64,000 nucleotides of DNA from Bradyrhizobium sp. KBS0727 (GCF_005937885.2 NZ_CP042176.1:1049501-1113500); one strand, 5' to 3'. Positions 38,176 through 47,874 are shown, numbered from the stretch's first letter. Notes: generated by a model not told the origin, from the sequence alone. Made by a program: numbers and translations.

Positions 38176-38955
38176 TCAACTGTTCAGCAGTTTCAGCGCC
38201 GCCTCGTGCACACGGGCGTCACCGGCGGCGACGATGCGGCCGCCGTTCGTGGCGGGCTGGCCTTCCCAGTTGGTGACGACGCCGCCGGCGCCGGTGATGA
38301 TCGGGATCAGGGCGGCGATATCATAGGGCTTCAGCTCGGTCTCGACCACGAGATCGAGATGGCCGGCCGCCAGCATGCAGTAGGAGTAGCAATCGCCGCC
38401 GTAGCGCGACAGTCGCACTTCCTTTTCGATCCGGCCGAAAACCTCGCGGTCGGCGGCGTTCATCAATAATGGGCTGGTGGTGTAGGAGGTCGCTTCCTTC
38501 AGCGAGGCGCAGCGCCGCACCGAAAGTTTTCGTTCGCCCGACGGCCCGGAATAATGCGCTGAGCCGCTATCGCCGGAAAAGCGCTCGCCGATATAGGGCT
38601 GGTGCATCATGCCGAACACCGGCGTGCCCTGGTGCAACAGCGCGATCAGCGTGCCCCAGATCGGAAAGCCCGCGATGAAGGATTTGGTGCCGTCGATGGG
38701 ATCGAGCACCCAGACATATTCGGCGTCCTCGCGCTCGCTGCCGAATTCCTCGCCGACGATGCCGTGCTGGGGAAAGTTGGCCTTGATCAGGCGGCGCATG
38801 ACGGCTTCGGCGGCGCGGTCGGCCTCGGTGACGGGGTCGAAGTCGCTCGTGCTCTTGTTGTCGACCAGGAGCGAGGTTCGGAAGAACGGCAGGATGGTTT
38901 CGCCGGAAGAAGTCGCGAGGCGGCCGATGAAGGCTGTGAAATCGATGACCGTCAC
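38176..38955 (-). CDS. hisN: Histidinol-phosphatase, inositol-monophosphatase family
   Basis: A 259-residue Mg2+-dependent phosphatase. The metal-site motifs are GEEFG (about residues 68-72), WVLDPIDGTKSFIAGFP (about 82-98) and the late YDIAALIPIITGAGG. The sequence resembles the HisN subgroup that performs the penultimate step of histidine synthesis in actinobacteria and many alphaproteobacteria; general inositol phosphatase activity is possible. The start is a GTG at 38955 preceded by AGGGATCA; the longer open frame upstream is nonconserved. No other his genes are adjacent. A 19-bp palindrome lies 77 bp upstream. Confidence 0.85.
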   Translation of the reverse strand: MTVIDFTAFIGRLATSSGETILPFFRTSLLVDNKSTSDFDPVTEADRAAEAVMRRLIKANFPQHGIVGEEFGSEREDAEYVWVLDPIDGTKSFIAGFPIWGTLIALLHQGTPVFGMMHQPYIGERFSGDSGSAHYSGPSGERKLSVRRCASLKEATSYTTSPLLMNAADREVFGRIEKEVRLSRYGGDCYSYCMLAAGHLDLVVETELKPYDIAALIPIITGAGGVVTNWEGQPATNGGRIVAAGDARVHEAALKLLNS

Positions 38956-39031
38956 GGCTGATCCCTGGAAAGGCGCGGCGCCCGCGCGAGAATTCTTGTT
39001 CTTGCCTAGCTCAATCCTGCGGCGTGCGCAC

Positions 39032-39050
39032 GAATAACGGCGCGTTATTC
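39032..39050. promoter_or_regulatory. 19-bp palindrome upstream of hisN (candidate operator)
   Basis: GAATAACG-GCG-CGTTATTC is a perfect inverted repeat with 8-bp arms. It is 77 bp before the hisN GTG on the template side, with no T-run, so it is not a terminator. Role and binding protein unknown. Confidence 0.45.
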
Positions 39051-39195
39051 CCACCTCATCGGTGACTGCCGGCTTTCGAATCACGTTCGTTTAGGCGTGT
39101 ATTTTCGGTAAGTCCGTCAATCACGAAAGCGCGATGTCTGGGGATCATGGCTGATCTGCAGCACCTGCCGGGCAGAGAAAATAGAACGTAAGGTA

Positions 39196-39223
39196 TTGAA
39201 AATATTTGGTAAAAGAGTATTTA
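39196..39223 (+). promoter_or_regulatory. Sigma-70-type promoter for a small RNA
   Basis: TTGAAA (39196-39201) and TATTTA (39218-39223, in TATTTAAT) are 16 bp apart in an AT-rich patch. No plus-strand protein gene follows, but a structured region and a strong terminator do, so initiation near 39230 is predicted. Confidence 0.6.
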
Positions 39224-39229
39224 ATCAGT

Positions 39230-39408
39230 CTGTGGCAAATCGGCCAGCCCGGCCAGGATTGCGCAGGAAATGTTTCGAAAACTCTTGCGTTTTGTGCAGC
39301 GCGGTCGCATATTGTTGCGGTGCGGTAGCGCCTCGCGCTATCGCTGCCCTCCTTGGGCGTTTCCTCCCTAGACTTGGGCCGCTTGTTCATTCAAGCGGCC
39401 CTTTTTTC
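39230..39408 (+). ncRNA. Candidate small non-coding RNA (about 180 nt; 6S-like in size and shape)
   Basis: The segment has its own promoter (39196-39223) and a rho-independent terminator (39377-39408). Inside, AGGAAATG (about 39266-39273) can pair over eight bases with CGTTTCCT (about 39358-39365), enclosing a large internal loop. GGTAGCGC-CTC-GCGCTATC forms a terminal hairpin (about 39324-39342). A long rod with an open central region and a length near 160-190 nt suggests 6S RNA, but I cannot confirm the family. The only open frame across it (39196-39507) runs into a repeat and is rejected. It lies between hisN and the N-formylglutamate amidohydrolase gene, both on the other strand. Confidence 0.6.
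39377..39408 (+). terminator. Rho-independent terminator of the small RNA
   Basis: GGGCCGCTTG-TTCATT-CAAGCGGCCC followed by TTTTTT. The 10-bp stem is perfect. It is oriented on the plus strand, where no protein gene ends, which is the main argument for a plus-strand RNA gene here. Confidence 0.92.
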
Positions 39409-39423
39409 TTTTGGGGATCGGCG

Positions 39424-39501
39424 GTCATTCCGGACGACGCGAAGCGGCGATCCGGAATCTCGAGCTTCCGGGTTCGATGCTTCGCATCGCCCCGGAATGA
39501 C
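39424..39501. repeat. Dispersed palindromic element, family A copy 4 (inverted order)
   Basis: GTCATTCCGGACGACGCGAAG to GCCCCGGAATGAC. It carries GGAATCTCGAGCTTCC and GATGC-TTC-GCATC stems in the reverse order to copies 1-3, so it is inverted relative to them. It ends 12 bp from the stop of the minus-strand gene at 39514. Confidence 0.85.
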
Positions 39502-39513
39502 GGTTAGAGATGA

Positions 39514-40401
39514 TTACTCCGCGGCGGCCTGGAACGGCCCGAGATCGCCGAGCGGGACCTTTGCCAGCGCGTCGGCGAGCTTGGTGAAATCGGCGGCCAC
39601 CTGCGCAAAGCGCGCCGAGCGTTCCCGGCGTCGCTCATCCATATAGATCGCGCGGTTGAGTTCGAGCTGCACGGTGTGCAATCCGCTTGCCGGGTTGCCG
39701 TAGTGCTCGGTGATGAAGCCGCCGGCATAGGGCTTGTTGCGCCCGATCGAATAGCCGAGCCCGCTCATGATTTCCTCGACGAGGTCGGGCAGCAGACTGG
39801 CGCAACTGGTGCCGTAGCGGTCGCCGATCACGATATCGGGCCGCCGCGGTTCGTCGCGCGACACGCCGACCGACGGCATCGAATGACAATCCACCAGGAT
39901 CACGGTGCCGAACGCCTGATGGGCCTTGTTGATCAGCCGCCGCAGCGCGCGGTGATAGGGCTTGTAGAGCGCCTCGATCCGTCCCAGCGCCTCGTCGACA
40001 TTGATCCGTTCGCGATAGATTTCCTGCCCGTCGCCGACCACGCGCGGGATGGTGCCGAGGCCGCCGGCGACCCGCATCGAACGGGTGTTGGCAAAGCTCG
40101 GCAGCCGGCCGTTGAACATGCGCGGATCGAGTTCGTAAGGCTCGCGGTTCACGTCGACATAGGAACGCGGGAAATTGACCCGCACGGTCGGAAAACCCCG
40201 GTCGGCGAGATCGGCGATCAATTCGTCCATGAAGGAGTCCTCGGAGCGGCGCAGGCTCGCGAGGTCGATGCGGGAAGCGTTGAGAAAATCCGGCGGATAG
40301 ACCGAACCGGAATGCGGCGAGTTGAAGATGATCGGCGCCCGCCAGTCGGCCGGCTCCACGATCTCGAACGGAGGCGACAGTTCGCCATCAAGCTGCGTCA
40401 T
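39514..40401 (-). CDS. N-formylglutamate amidohydrolase
   Basis: A 295-residue hydrolase of the FGase family (the last step of one histidine-degradation route; related members act on other N-formyl amino acids). Family blocks are IIFNSPHSGSVYP (about 22-34, with the metal-binding His), DLASLRRSEDSFMDEL, LVDCHSMPSV and PYAGGFITEHYGNP followed by VQLELNRAIYMDE. The ATG at 40401 (MTQLDGE) was chosen; a longer frame to 40509 adds a basic nonconserved stretch. It is divergent from cpdR with a 320-bp gap. No hut genes are nearby. Confidence 0.92.
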   Translation of the reverse strand: MTQLDGELSPPFEIVEPADWRAPIIFNSPHSGSVYPPDFLNASRIDLASLRRSEDSFMDELIADLADRGFPTVRVNFPRSYVDVNREPYELDPRMFNGRLPSFANTRSMRVAGGLGTIPRVVGDGQEIYRERINVDEALGRIEALYKPYHRALRRLINKAHQAFGTVILVDCHSMPSVGVSRDEPRRPDIVIGDRYGTSCASLLPDLVEEIMSGLGYSIGRNKPYAGGFITEHYGNPASGLHTVQLELNRAIYMDERRRERSARFAQVAADFTKLADALAKVPLGDLGPFQAAAE

Positions 40402-40721
40402 CGTCGGGCGCCATCCCTGAGATCCGGTTTTCCTTCGGCCAAATCGACGAGGTGGCCGATTCTGCCGGAAAACGGCGGCTTTATAACGAAGCATTGTCGG
40501 TAATCGCAATCATTCTGCCAAGCGAAAAAAGCCGCATGACGGCTGGAACATGTCGCAAACACGTGAAAAACGCCTGCCCTGATTGATCTTGGGCCGCGAT
40601 AGGGTACAGAAATGGCGGCGCGACATCCTTCGCACGCCGACGCCCCTTCACCCGATATTTACCGTCTGTCGGGCTTAGTGGGTGGAGTGATCCTCCAAGC
40701 CGGATTCGACGACTGAACACC
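40402..40721. other. Intergenic region between the amidohydrolase gene and cpdR
   Basis: 320 bp with no supported gene. It has two GANTC sites, the CcrM methylation target of alphaproteobacteria (GATTC at 40458-40462 and 40703-40707), and a short stem TGGAG/CTCCA near 40685. It must contain the cpdR promoter, but no clear -35/-10 pair or CtrA box was recognised. Confidence 0.4.
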
Positions 40722-41081
40722 ATGCACAAAATCCTTCTCGCCGAAGACGACAACGACATGCGCCGCTTCCTGGTGAAGGCGCTGGAAAACGCCGGATTTC
40801 AGGTCTCGTCCCACGACAACGGCCTGTCGGCCTATCAACGGCTGCGCGAGGAACCGTTCGAGATGCTGCTCACCGATATCGTGATGCCCGAAATGGACGG
40901 CATCGAGCTGGCGCGCCGCGCCTCGGAACTCGACCCCGACATCAAGATCATGTTCATCACCGGCTTTGCCGCGGTTGCCCTGAATTCCGATTCGGAAGCG
41001 CCGAAGAACGCCAAGGTGCTGGCCAAGCCCGTTCACCTCCGCGAACTCGTCAGCGAAGTGAACAAGATGCTGGCGGCCTGA
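40722..41081 (+). CDS. cpdR: CpdR-type single-domain response regulator
   Basis: A 119-residue receiver domain with no output domain. In Caulobacter and Sinorhizobium, unphosphorylated CpdR primes ClpXP for degrading cell-cycle regulators including CtrA; the CckA-ChpT relay phosphorylates it. The phospho-acceptor is Asp52 (LLTDIVMPEMDG), the acidic pocket is Glu8/Asp9/Asp10 (AEDD), and the conserved Lys102 is in LAKPVHL. IELARRASELDPDIKIMFITGFAAVAL is strikingly CpdR-like. The C-terminal NKMLAA also fits. The gene is single, followed by tRNA-Val. Confidence 0.93.
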   Translation: MHKILLAEDDNDMRRFLVKALENAGFQVSSHDNGLSAYQRLREEPFEMLLTDIVMPEMDGIELARRASELDPDIKIMFITGFAAVALNSDSEAPKNAKVLAKPVHLRELVSEVNKMLAA

Positions 41082-41180
41082 TTCGGCGTCATTTGGGGTC
41101 AAAACACTCCAGAAATTAGTCCCGAGCGTCCTTGCCGGGGCGCTTTGGAGCCGATATACGGACCCCACCCAATACGACTT

Positions 41181-41201
41181 GGGGCATGTTATTTATGCCC
41201 C
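41181..41201. promoter_or_regulatory. Inverted repeat upstream of tRNA-Val
   Basis: GGGGCAT-GTTATTT-ATGCCCC is a perfect 7-bp-arm inverted repeat, 31-51 bp before the tRNA. The AT-rich centre lies where a -10/-35 region is expected, so it may overlap the tRNA promoter or end an upstream transcript. Confidence 0.45.
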
Positions 41202-41231
41202 GACAAAAGCTAGAGCGGGATGACCGGTCTA

Positions 41232-41306
41232 GGGCGCGTAGCTCAGCGGGAGAGCACTACCTTGACATGGTAGGGGTCACAGGTTCGATCCCTGTCGCGC
41301 CCACCA
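41232..41306 (+). tRNA. tRNA-Val (anticodon GAC)
   Basis: 75 nt including an encoded CCA end. The acceptor stem GGGCGCG pairs with CGCGCCC. The D-arm is GCTC-AGCGGGA-GAGC; the anticodon stem CTACC/GGTAG encloses TTGACAT with anticodon GAC; the T-arm is ACAGG-TTCGATC-CCTGT. It reads GUC/GUU valine codons. The downstream 41307-41516 carries repeat-like sequence. Confidence 0.97.
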
Positions 41307-41516
41307 CGCTTCGCCCTGACGGGCTACGCGTGGCGCAGCCACACCGAGACCGTCAGGACGAGGCGTGTCCGGCGAAGCTTGAGCGAAGCGAAAGCGTAGA
41401 CGGACTGTTTCCTCGCGGATTTGCAGCGTTTCGGTGCCGGCTCGGCAAGCCACGTTCTCCTCACCAAAGCTAAGCGTGGTAGAGACCGTCAGAGCGACCC
41501 GGCCCACCGAAATTTT
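41307..41516. repeat. Repeat-like sequence between tRNA-Val and gguB
   Basis: Contains inverted segments GACGG/CCGTC, GCTTCGCC/GGCGAAGC and the phrase TTGAGCGAAGCGAAAGCGTAGACGG, typical of dispersed rhizobial repeats next to tRNA genes. Copy number in this window is one, so the call rests on internal symmetry. No gene is supported here; open frames translate the tRNA. Confidence 0.4.
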
Positions 41517-42743
41517 CTACCTGATATTCTTCTGGTAGCCGTCGACATAGACCGCCGCCAGCAGCACCAGGCCCTTGACGACGTATTGCCAGTAGATCCC
41601 GATGCCGAGGATCGACATGCCGTTGTTCATCACGCCCATCACGAAGGCGCCGATCACGACGCCCATCACCTTGCCGACGCCGCCCGAGGCGGAGGCGCCG
41701 CCGATGAAGCAGGCAGCGATGACGTCGAGCTCGAAGGAATTTCCGGCGCTCGGCGTTGCCGAGTTCAACCGTGCCGCGACGATCAGCCCGGCAAGGCCGG
41801 CCAGCGCGCCCATATTGACGAAGGTCAGGAAGATCAGCCGCTCGGTCCGGATGCCGGAGAGCTGCGCCGCCATCCGGTTGCCGCCGAGCGCATAGATGCG
41901 GCGTCCGATCGTCATGCGCTGCGTCACGAACATGTAGAGCAGGATCAGCGCACCCATGATGATCAGCACATTGGGCAGACCGCGATAGGATGCCAGCAGG
42001 TAGCAAAAACCGGCGATCAGGAGGGCGAACACGGCGTTCTTTCCGATGAACAACGCCAGCGGCTCCGTCTCCATCGTGTGGGCCTTGGCGCGGCGCCAGC
42101 GGCGAGCGCTGGTGAAGATCAGCAAGGCGGCGCCGACGAGGCCGACCAGCATCGAGGTCCAGCGGAAGTTGGCGCCGATGCCGTCGCCGAACAGTGCCAG
42201 CAGCGGCGCGCTGACCACGTCGGGGATGAATCCGGAACTGATGCTCTGGAAATCTTTGGGAAAAGGCCCGACGAACTGGCCGAGCAGGATGTTGCCGGTG
42301 AGCCCGCGAAACACCAGCATGCCGCCGAGCGTCACGATGAAGGACGGAATTTTGGCGTAGGCCACAAAATAGCCCTGCGCCGCGCCGATCAGGCCGCCGG
42401 CCACGAGGGAGATGCCGACCACGGGAATCCAGGGCAGCTTGTAGTCGACCATCATGGTCGCGGCGATGGCGCCGATGAAGCCGACGATCGAACCTACCGA
42501 CAGATCGATATTGCCGCCGACGATGATCAAGAGCATGCCGAGCGCCATGATGACGATGTAGCTGTTCTGCAGGATCAGGTTAGTGATGTTGACGGGCGCC
42601 AGCAGCACGCCGCCGGTCAAATATTCAAACAGCGCAATGATCACCAGCAGGGAACCGAGCAGGCCGTAGTCGCGCAGGTTGCTCTTCCAGATGCCGGCGC
42701 CGGCCTGGTCCTTGCTCGGGGTCTCGACGGCGTCGTGTTTCAC
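41517..42743 (-). CDS. gguB: Multiple-sugar ABC transporter permease, GguB/XylH family
   Basis: A 408-residue permease with about ten hydrophobic segments (first at about 31-50). It resembles GguB/MmsB and XylH ([38 protein letters not shown] in parts, and the EAA-like [21 protein letters not shown]). It forms the channel for monosaccharides delivered by the ChvE-type binding protein. The ATG overlaps the gguA stop by 4 bp. It is the last gene of the chvE-gguA-gguB operon, in the same order as in Agrobacterium. Confidence 0.93.
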   Translation of the reverse strand: MKHDAVETPSKDQAGAGIWKSNLRDYGLLGSLLVIIALFEYLTGGVLLAPVNITNLILQNSYIVIMALGMLLIIVGGNIDLSVGSIVGFIGAIAATMMVDYKLPWIPVVGISLVAGGLIGAAQGYFVAYAKIPSFIVTLGGMLVFRGLTGNILLGQFVGPFPKDFQSISSGFIPDVVSAPLLALFGDGIGANFRWTSMLVGLVGAALLIFTSARRWRRAKAHTMETEPLALFIGKNAVFALLIAGFCYLLASYRGLPNVLIIMGALILLYMFVTQRMTIGRRIYALGGNRMAAQLSGIRTERLIFLTFVNMGALAGLAGLIVAARLNSATPSAGNSFELDVIAACFIGGASASGGVGKVMGVVIGAFVMGVMNNGMSILGIGIYWQYVVKGLVLLAAVYVDGYQKNIR

Positions 42744-44275
42744 AGCGCGGTTCCGTGTTGTCGCATGATCGAGGCCATGATTTTTTCCTGGCTGGCTTCA
42801 TGGGCCGGCATTTCATCGACGAGGCGGCCTTCGTTCATGACATAGAGGCGGTCGCAGATGCCGAGCAGCTCGGGCATTTCCGACGATATGACGATCACGC
42901 CTTTGCCGCTGGCCGCGAGGTCGTTGATGATGGTGTAGATCTCGTATTTGGCGCCGATATCGATGCCGCGCGTCGGCTCGTCGAGAATCAGCACCTTGGG
43001 ATCGGCGAACAGCCACTTGCTCAGCACCACCTTCTGCTGGTTGCCGCCCGACAGGTTGAGCGCCTTCTGCAGGATGCCGGACGAGCGGATGTTCAGCCGG
43101 GAACGGTATTGATCGGCGACTTCGGCTTCTCGGCGCTCGTCGATCACGCCGTGCCAGGCGACGCCGGCCAGGTTGGCCAGCGTGATATTGCTCTTGATGT
43201 CTTCGCCCAGAATCAGCCCGAGGCCCTTGCGGTCCTCGGTAAGGTAGGCAAGTCCCCCGGCAACCGCCTTCTGAATCGAACCGAGGTCGATCTCGCGGCC
43301 TTGCATGAAGGCCTGGCCGGTCACGTTGCGGCCATAGGCGCGGCCGAACACGCTCATCGCCAGTTCGGTGCGCCCGGCGCCCATCAGGCCGGCGATACCG
43401 ACAACCTCGCCCTGCCTGACGTGAAGACTGACGCCCTTGATTACTTCGCGGCCGGCATGCAGCGGATGCTCGACGCGCCAGTCCCTGATCTCGAACAGCG
43501 TGTCGCCGACCCTGGGGTCGCGGTGCGGGTAGCGTTCCGACATTTCGCGGCCGACCATGCTCTTGATGATGCGCGCCTCGCTGATCTCCTCGGTGTGGCA
43601 GTCGATGGTCTCCACCGTGCTGCCGTCGCGCAGCACGGTGATGGAGTCGGCGACTTCGGCGAGTTCGCTGAGCTTGTGGGAAATCAGGATCGAGGCGATG
43701 CCATGGCTCCGCAATTCCTTGAGCAGGCCGAGCAGCGCTTCGCTATCACTTTCGTTCAGGCTGGCGGTCGGCTCGTCCAGGATCAGCAACCGGACCTTCT
43801 TGGCGAGCGCCTTGGCGATTTCGACCAGCTGCTGCTTGCCGACGCCGAGATCTGTGATCAGCGCGGTGGGCTGCTCGTTTAGTCCGACCTTGGCCAGCAA
43901 CTCGCGGGTGCGGCGGAAGGCCTCGTCCCAGTCGATGATGCCCATGACAGCCGGTTCATGGCCGAGGAAGATGTTTTCTGCGATCGACAGCAGCGGCACC
44001 AGCGCCAGCTCCTGGTGGATGATGATGATGCCGAGCCGTTCGCTGTCGGAGATATCGGCGAACTGCCGCCTCTCGCCATCATAGAAGATGTCGCCTTCGT
44101 AGGAGCCGTGCGGATAGACCCCGCTGAGGACCTTCATCAGGGTCGATTTACCGGCGCCGTTCTCGCCGCAGATCGCGTGAATTTTCCCGGCCTCAACCCT
44201 GAGATTGACGTTGCGCAGGGCTTTCACGCCGGGAAAGCTCTTGGATATGCCTCGCATTTCCAGAATGGCGGTCAT
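42740..44275 (-). CDS. gguA: Multiple-sugar ABC transporter ATP-binding protein, GguA/XylG family
   Basis: A 511-residue double-ATPase of the carbohydrate CUT2 type. Domain 1 has Walker [10 protein letters not shown] (about residues 38-46) and Walker [14 protein letters not shown]. Domain 2 (about 260-500) has the altered Walker A-like [10 protein letters not shown], signature [15 protein letters not shown] and [15 protein letters not shown]. The degenerate second site is normal for CUT2 ATPases. It is coupled to gguB by overlap, and chvE lies 43 bp upstream. Confidence 0.95.
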   Translation of the reverse strand: MTAILEMRGISKSFPGVKALRNVNLRVEAGKIHAICGENGAGKSTLMKVLSGVYPHGSYEGDIFYDGERRQFADISDSERLGIIIIHQELALVPLLSIAENIFLGHEPAVMGIIDWDEAFRRTRELLAKVGLNEQPTALITDLGVGKQQLVEIAKALAKKVRLLILDEPTASLNESDSEALLGLLKELRSHGIASILISHKLSELAEVADSITVLRDGSTVETIDCHTEEISEARIIKSMVGREMSERYPHRDPRVGDTLFEIRDWRVEHPLHAGREVIKGVSLHVRQGEVVGIAGLMGAGRTELAMSVFGRAYGRNVTGQAFMQGREIDLGSIQKAVAGGLAYLTEDRKGLGLILGEDIKSNITLANLAGVAWHGVIDERREAEVADQYRSRLNIRSSGILQKALNLSGGNQQKVVLSKWLFADPKVLILDEPTRGIDIGAKYEIYTIINDLAASGKGVIVISSEMPELLGICDRLYVMNEGRLVDEMPAHEASQEKIMASIMRQHGTAL

Positions 44276-44318
44276 TGCCCACCCGTCAACCCGGCCACAG
44301 CAGCAGCTTTCCCGTGGC

Positions 44319-45383
44319 TCACTTGAACTGTTCGGCCTTGTAGTAGCCGGTGTCGATCAGCGCGGTCTTCCAGTTGTCGAGATCCACCGCGACCGGCTTC
44401 AGCAGATAGGACGGAACCACCTTGACGCCGTTGTTGTAGGTCTTGGTGTCGTTGATCTCGGGCTTGCCGCCGGACAGCACCGCGTCGACCATTCCGGCCG
44501 CGATCTTGGCGAGGTCGCGCGTGTCCTTGAAGATCGTCGAATACTGCTCGTGGTTGACGATGGATTTGACCGAAGGCACCTCGGCGTCCTGGCCCGATAT
44601 GACAGGCATCGGCATTTCCTTCGAGCCGTAGCCGACGCCCCTCAGCGCGGCAATGATGCCGATGCTGAGGCCGTCATAGGGCGACAACACTGCGTCGACA
44701 TGCTTGCGCGTATAGAACGCGCTGAGCAGGTTTTCCATGCGGGCCTGGGCGACGGAGGCCTCCCAGCGCAGCGTTGAGACCTTGTCCATGCCGATCTGCT
44801 TGCTTTGCACCACGAGCTTGCCGCTGTCGATATAAGGTTTCAGCACCGACATCGCGCCGTCGTAGAAGAAGAAGGCATTGTTGTCGTCGGGCGAGCCGCC
44901 GAACAGTTCGATATTGAAGGGACCCTTGCCCTCCTTCAAGCCAAGTCCCTTTTCGATGCTGGCGGCCTGCAGCACCCCGACCTGAAAATTGTCGAAGGTG
45001 GCGTAGTAATCGACATTGGCCGAACCGCGGATCAGGCGATCGTAGGAGATCACCTTGATGCCGGCGTCGGCCGCGCGCTGCAGCGCGTCGGACAAAGTGG
45101 TGCCGTCGATCGCGGCGATCACCAGCGCCTTCTCCTTCTTGGTGATCATGTTCTCGATCTGCGCGAGCTGGTTGGGAATGTCGTTGTCGGCGTATTGCAG
45201 GTCGGTCTTGTAGCCCTTGGCCTGCAACACCCTCACGATGTTGTCGCCATCAGCGATCCAGCGCGCCGACGATTTGGTCGGCATCGCGATCCCGATGGTG
45301 CCCTTGTCTTGCGCCTGTGCCGGGCCAGCCAGCGTGGCCAATCCGAGCGCGACGGCAGCGGCGAGGGTTTTGACATTCAGCAT
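44319..45383 (-). CDS. chvE: ChvE-type sugar-binding periplasmic protein
   Basis: A 354-residue periplasmic receptor. The signal peptide [22 protein letters not shown] is followed by [20 protein letters not shown], close to ChvE. ChvE binds several monosaccharides (galactose, glucose, arabinose, xylose) for GguAB and, in Agrobacterium, also signals to Vir[22 protein letters not shown] (split) and [18 protein letters not shown] support the assignment. The ATG at 45383 follows a strong AGGAGG. A TACAAT -10-like hexamer lies about 30 bp upstream. No virA/virG genes occur here, so a transport role is favoured. Confidence 0.93.
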   Translation of the reverse strand: MLNVKTLAAAVALGLATLAGPAQAQDKGTIGIAMPTKSSARWIADGDNIVRVLQAKGYKTDLQYADNDIPNQLAQIENMITKKEKALVIAAIDGTTLSDALQRAADAGIKVISYDRLIRGSANVDYYATFDNFQVGVLQAASIEKGLGLKEGKGPFNIELFGGSPDDNNAFFFYDGAMSVLKPYIDSGKLVVQSKQIGMDKVSTLRWEASVAQARMENLLSAFYTRKHVDAVLSPYDGLSIGIIAALRGVGYGSKEMPMPVISGQDAEVPSVKSIVNHEQYSTIFKDTRDLAKIAAGMVDAVLSGGKPEINDTKTYNNGVKVVPSYLLKPVAVDLDNWKTALIDTGYYKAEQFK

Positions 45384-45453
45384 CGGGTTCCTCCTGTAGG
45401 CAACTTTTATTGTAGCTCGGTCATCGGGGCAGCATAGCATCTTCGGGCAGCCG

Positions 45454-47154
45454 TTACCCCGCGATATGCCGGCCCGCGATATAGCCGAACGTCAGCGCCG
45501 GGCCGAGCGTGATGCCGGCGCCGGGATAGTTCCCGCCCATGATGCTGGCCATGTCGTTGCCGGCGGCATAGAGGCCGGCGATCGGCTGGCCGTCGCCATC
45601 GAGCGCACGCGCATTCTCGTCGGTCCTGATGCCGGCATAGGTGCCGAGATCGCCGATCACCATCTTGATGGCGTAGAACGGTCCGTCCTTGATCGGCGCG
45701 ATGCAGGGGTTCGGGCCGTGCAGCGCGTCGCCCTGGTAGCGGTTATAGGCGCGCGATCCCTTGCCGAAGGCGGGATCCTGCCCACTGGCGGCGGTCTCGT
45801 TGAACGCCTTGACCGTGGCTTCGAGTCCCCCGGCATCGATGCCCGTATTGGCGGCGAGTTCGGTCAACGTTTCGCCGCGCTTGAGATAGCCGGTCTTCAG
45901 ATGATGCCCGAGCGGCATCGGGAACGGCGGCACGCAGCCGAGCCCGTACTTTCGAAGCGCGCGGTGATCGCACAACAGGAACGCCGTGATCTCCTCGCCG
46001 GGTTTTGCGGCCTTCATCATCTCCTGCACGAAGTCATGATAGGAATTGCCTTCATTGGCAAAGCGCTTTCCGTCGCGCGTCACCGCGATGACGCCGGGTT
46101 TGGCGCGGTCGATGAAATGCGGCATCACGCCCTTGCTGCCGTCCTTGCGCGTGGTGACCGATACCGGCACCCAGGCGGCGGCGTTCGGCAATGAATCCTC
46201 GACGTGGCCGCCGGCGGCTTCCGCCAATCGCAAGCCGTCGCCGGTGTTGCCGGGCGGTCCCGGCGAGAAATGTTCGGCGCCGGTGGGGGCGTGCGGGAAC
46301 ATCGCCTTGCGCCTTTCGACATCGTGCGGAAAGCCGCCGCAGGCCAGCACCACGCCGCGCCGGGCGGTGACACGCACGCGTTTGCTGTCACGTTCGATGA
46401 TCGCGCCGCGCACCGCGCCGTCCTCGACGATCAATTCGCGTACCGGCGACGACAGCCACAGCGGAATATTGAGGTCGAAGGCCGATTTCGCCAGCCGCCC
46501 GGCGAGCGCGTTGCCGTTGGTCAGCGTCATGCCGCGGCCGTAGCGCATCACGTCGAGCGCATGGCGGCTCAGGCGCTTGGCGACGTACCAGGCTGACATG
46601 GGCGACTTGGTCGCGCGCATAAAATGAATGATCTCCTTGCCGGAGCCCAGCATCATGCCGAACACGGTGAGCTCGGGCAGGGGGCTGCCGATATCCTTGA
46701 GCTTGGGGCCGAGTTCGTGGCCGTCGAACGGCCGCGTCACCATCGAGCGCCCGCCCTGCGCGCCGCCGGGCGCTTCGGCATGGTAATCCGGAAAGGTTAG
46801 CGGCATGTCGAACCGCAGCGCGGTCTTGCTGGTGAAAAAGTCCACCGCTTCGGGGCCCTTGGTCAGGAACGCATCGACGCGCGCGGCATCGAAACTGTTG
46901 CCGGCCTCATGGCGCAGATAGGTCCGTGCCTGGTCCGGGCTCTCGGCAATGCCCCAGTCGCGCGCCAGCGAGGTGCCGGGAATCCAGAGCCAGCCGCCGG
47001 AGCGCGCCGTGGTGCCGCCGAAGCGCGGCTCTTTTTCCACGATCAGCACGTTGAGCCCGTGATGCCCCGCGGTCACCGCCGCCGACATCCCGGCACAACC
47101 CGAGCCGACCACCAGCGCGTCGCATTCGTAGGTTTCTTGTATCTGATCCGCCAC
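45454..47154 (-). CDS. FAD-dependent dehydrogenase, 3-ketosteroid delta-1-dehydrogenase/fumarate reductase type
   Basis: A 566-residue flavoprotein. The N-terminal FAD site [28 protein letters not shown] (in parts; about residues 15-42) is followed by the [15 protein letters not shown] loop typical of KstD and related enzymes. The C-terminal [37 protein letters not shown] completes the FAD fold. Substrates of this family are steroids or other unsaturated ketones and acids; the substrate here is unknown. The start is a GTG at 47154. It is a single minus-strand gene beside the amidohydrolase/Rieske cluster. Confidence 0.9.
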   Translation of the reverse strand: MADQIQETYECDALVVGSGCAGMSAAVTAGHHGLNVLIVEKEPRFGGTTARSGGWLWIPGTSLARDWGIAESPDQARTYLRHEAGNSFDAARVDAFLTKGPEAVDFFTSKTALRFDMPLTFPDYHAEAPGGAQGGRSMVTRPFDGHELGPKLKDIGSPLPELTVFGMMLGSGKEIIHFMRATKSPMSAWYVAKRLSRHALDVMRYGRGMTLTNGNALAGRLAKSAFDLNIPLWLSSPVRELIVEDGAVRGAIIERDSKRVRVTARRGVVLACGGFPHDVERRKAMFPHAPTGAEHFSPGPPGNTGDGLRLAEAAGGHVEDSLPNAAAWVPVSVTTRKDGSKGVMPHFIDRAKPGVIAVTRDGKRFANEGNSYHDFVQEMMKAAKPGEEITAFLLCDHRALRKYGLGCVPPFPMPLGHHLKTGYLKRGETLTELAANTGIDAGGLEATVKAFNETAASGQDPAFGKGSRAYNRYQGDALHGPNPCIAPIKDGPFYAIKMVIGDLGTYAGIRTDENARALDGDGQPIAGLYAAGNDMASIMGGNYPGAGITLGPALTFGYIAGRHIAG

Positions 47155-47246
47155 GCGATCCGCCCTGGTTATTTCTTTTTTCCGGCGGTCATTTGGGTGG
47201 GGATCGATTGACGTGTCAATCTAGCCAGCGACAAGCGCTGCGTTCA

Positions 47247-47380
47247 CCTCGCCCCGCTTGCGGGGAGAGGTCGGATTTTACGCGAAGCGCAAAATCCGGG
47301 TGAGGGGGGCTATCCGCGAGTCCGAGTGCGTGGTGAGACCCCCTCACCCCAACCCTCTCCCCGCAAGCGGGGCGAGGGAG
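47247..47380. repeat. Dispersed repeat, family G (CCTCGCCCCGC type)
   Basis: Outer inverted arms CCTCGCCCCGCTTGCGGGGAGAGG and CCTCTCCCCGCAAGCGGGGCGAGG (cited as the 5' and 3' ends) with an inner TTTTACGCGAAGCGCAAAA hairpin and CCGGGTGAGGGGG. The element spans most of the 47155-47388 gap. Confidence 0.9.
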
Positions 47381-47388
47381 TTACCGTC

Positions 47389-47874
47389 TCAATTCCCCGG
47401 CTCGAACGAACAGCTCGCGCCGCTGCCGTCCTTTTGCTTGATCGCTTTGGGGTCGAGCGTGCAGTTCAGGTTCGACAGGCTTTCGAACACTGATCCGGCG
47501 GCGCCGTCGGAAGGCACGCCGGCTAACGCTTCGGTGGCGAAGATCTCGCTGGCGCGGCGGCCGCTGATGGTTTGCTTCTTGCCTCTGAACGTCAGCTCGC
47601 AGGAGCGCGCGGTGATGTCGACATTGCTGACCCGGCAGACGATCTTGTCCGCTGTGATCGTAATCTTCTTCGCGTAAGGGACATCCTTCTCGCCGACGAA
47701 CAATGCGGCGGCGGTTTCCCGTTCGTCCCCTGACAGCAGCGGCGAATACAACGCCACCACGCCGGCCAGCGCCAGTGCATTGGGGCCGCTGACGGTTGCC
47801 GGAGCCGCATGGGCCGCTGCCGCGCTCGTTAGGAGAAGCGAGGCGGCGAGGATCGCCAGTCTGCCGGAATTCAT
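47389..47874 (-). CDS. Secreted protein of unknown function
   Basis: A 161-residue exported protein. A signal peptide (RLAILAASLLLTSAAAAHA) probably cleaves before APATVSG. The mature part includes LYSPLLSGDERETAAALFVGE and VCRVSNVDITARSCELTF. Cysteines at VCRVS, SCELTF, NCTLD and SCSFEPGN may form two disulfides. The ATG at 47874 follows AAGGAGACCAAGA. I do not recognise the family. Confidence 0.78.
   Translation of the reverse strand: MNSGRLAILAASLLLTSAAAAHAAPATVSGPNALALAGVVALYSPLLSGDERETAAALFVGEKDVPYAKKITITADKIVCRVSNVDITARSCELTFRGKKQTISGRRASEIFATEALAGVPSDGAAGSVFESLSNLNCTLDPKAIKQKDGSGASCSFEPGN

Noticed and set aside
39196..39507. 103-codon plus-strand frame (starts MKIFGKRVFNQ)
   Set aside because: It begins inside a likely promoter, reads through a perfect terminator and ends in a family A repeat; the small-RNA explanation fits better.
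41132..41473. 113-codon plus-strand frame containing ARSSAGEHYLDMVGVTGS
   Set aside because: It translates straight through tRNA-Val; this peptide is a known artefact of tRNA-Val genes.
41277..41507. Minus-strand frame ending WWARQGSNL
   Set aside because: Antisense to the tRNA 3' half and repeat sequence; a common spurious annotation.
41232..45440. tRNA-Val as an attachment site with the sugar transporter as an inserted island
   Set aside because: No integrase, no repeated tRNA 3' end, and chvE-gguA-gguB is a normal rhizobial operon.
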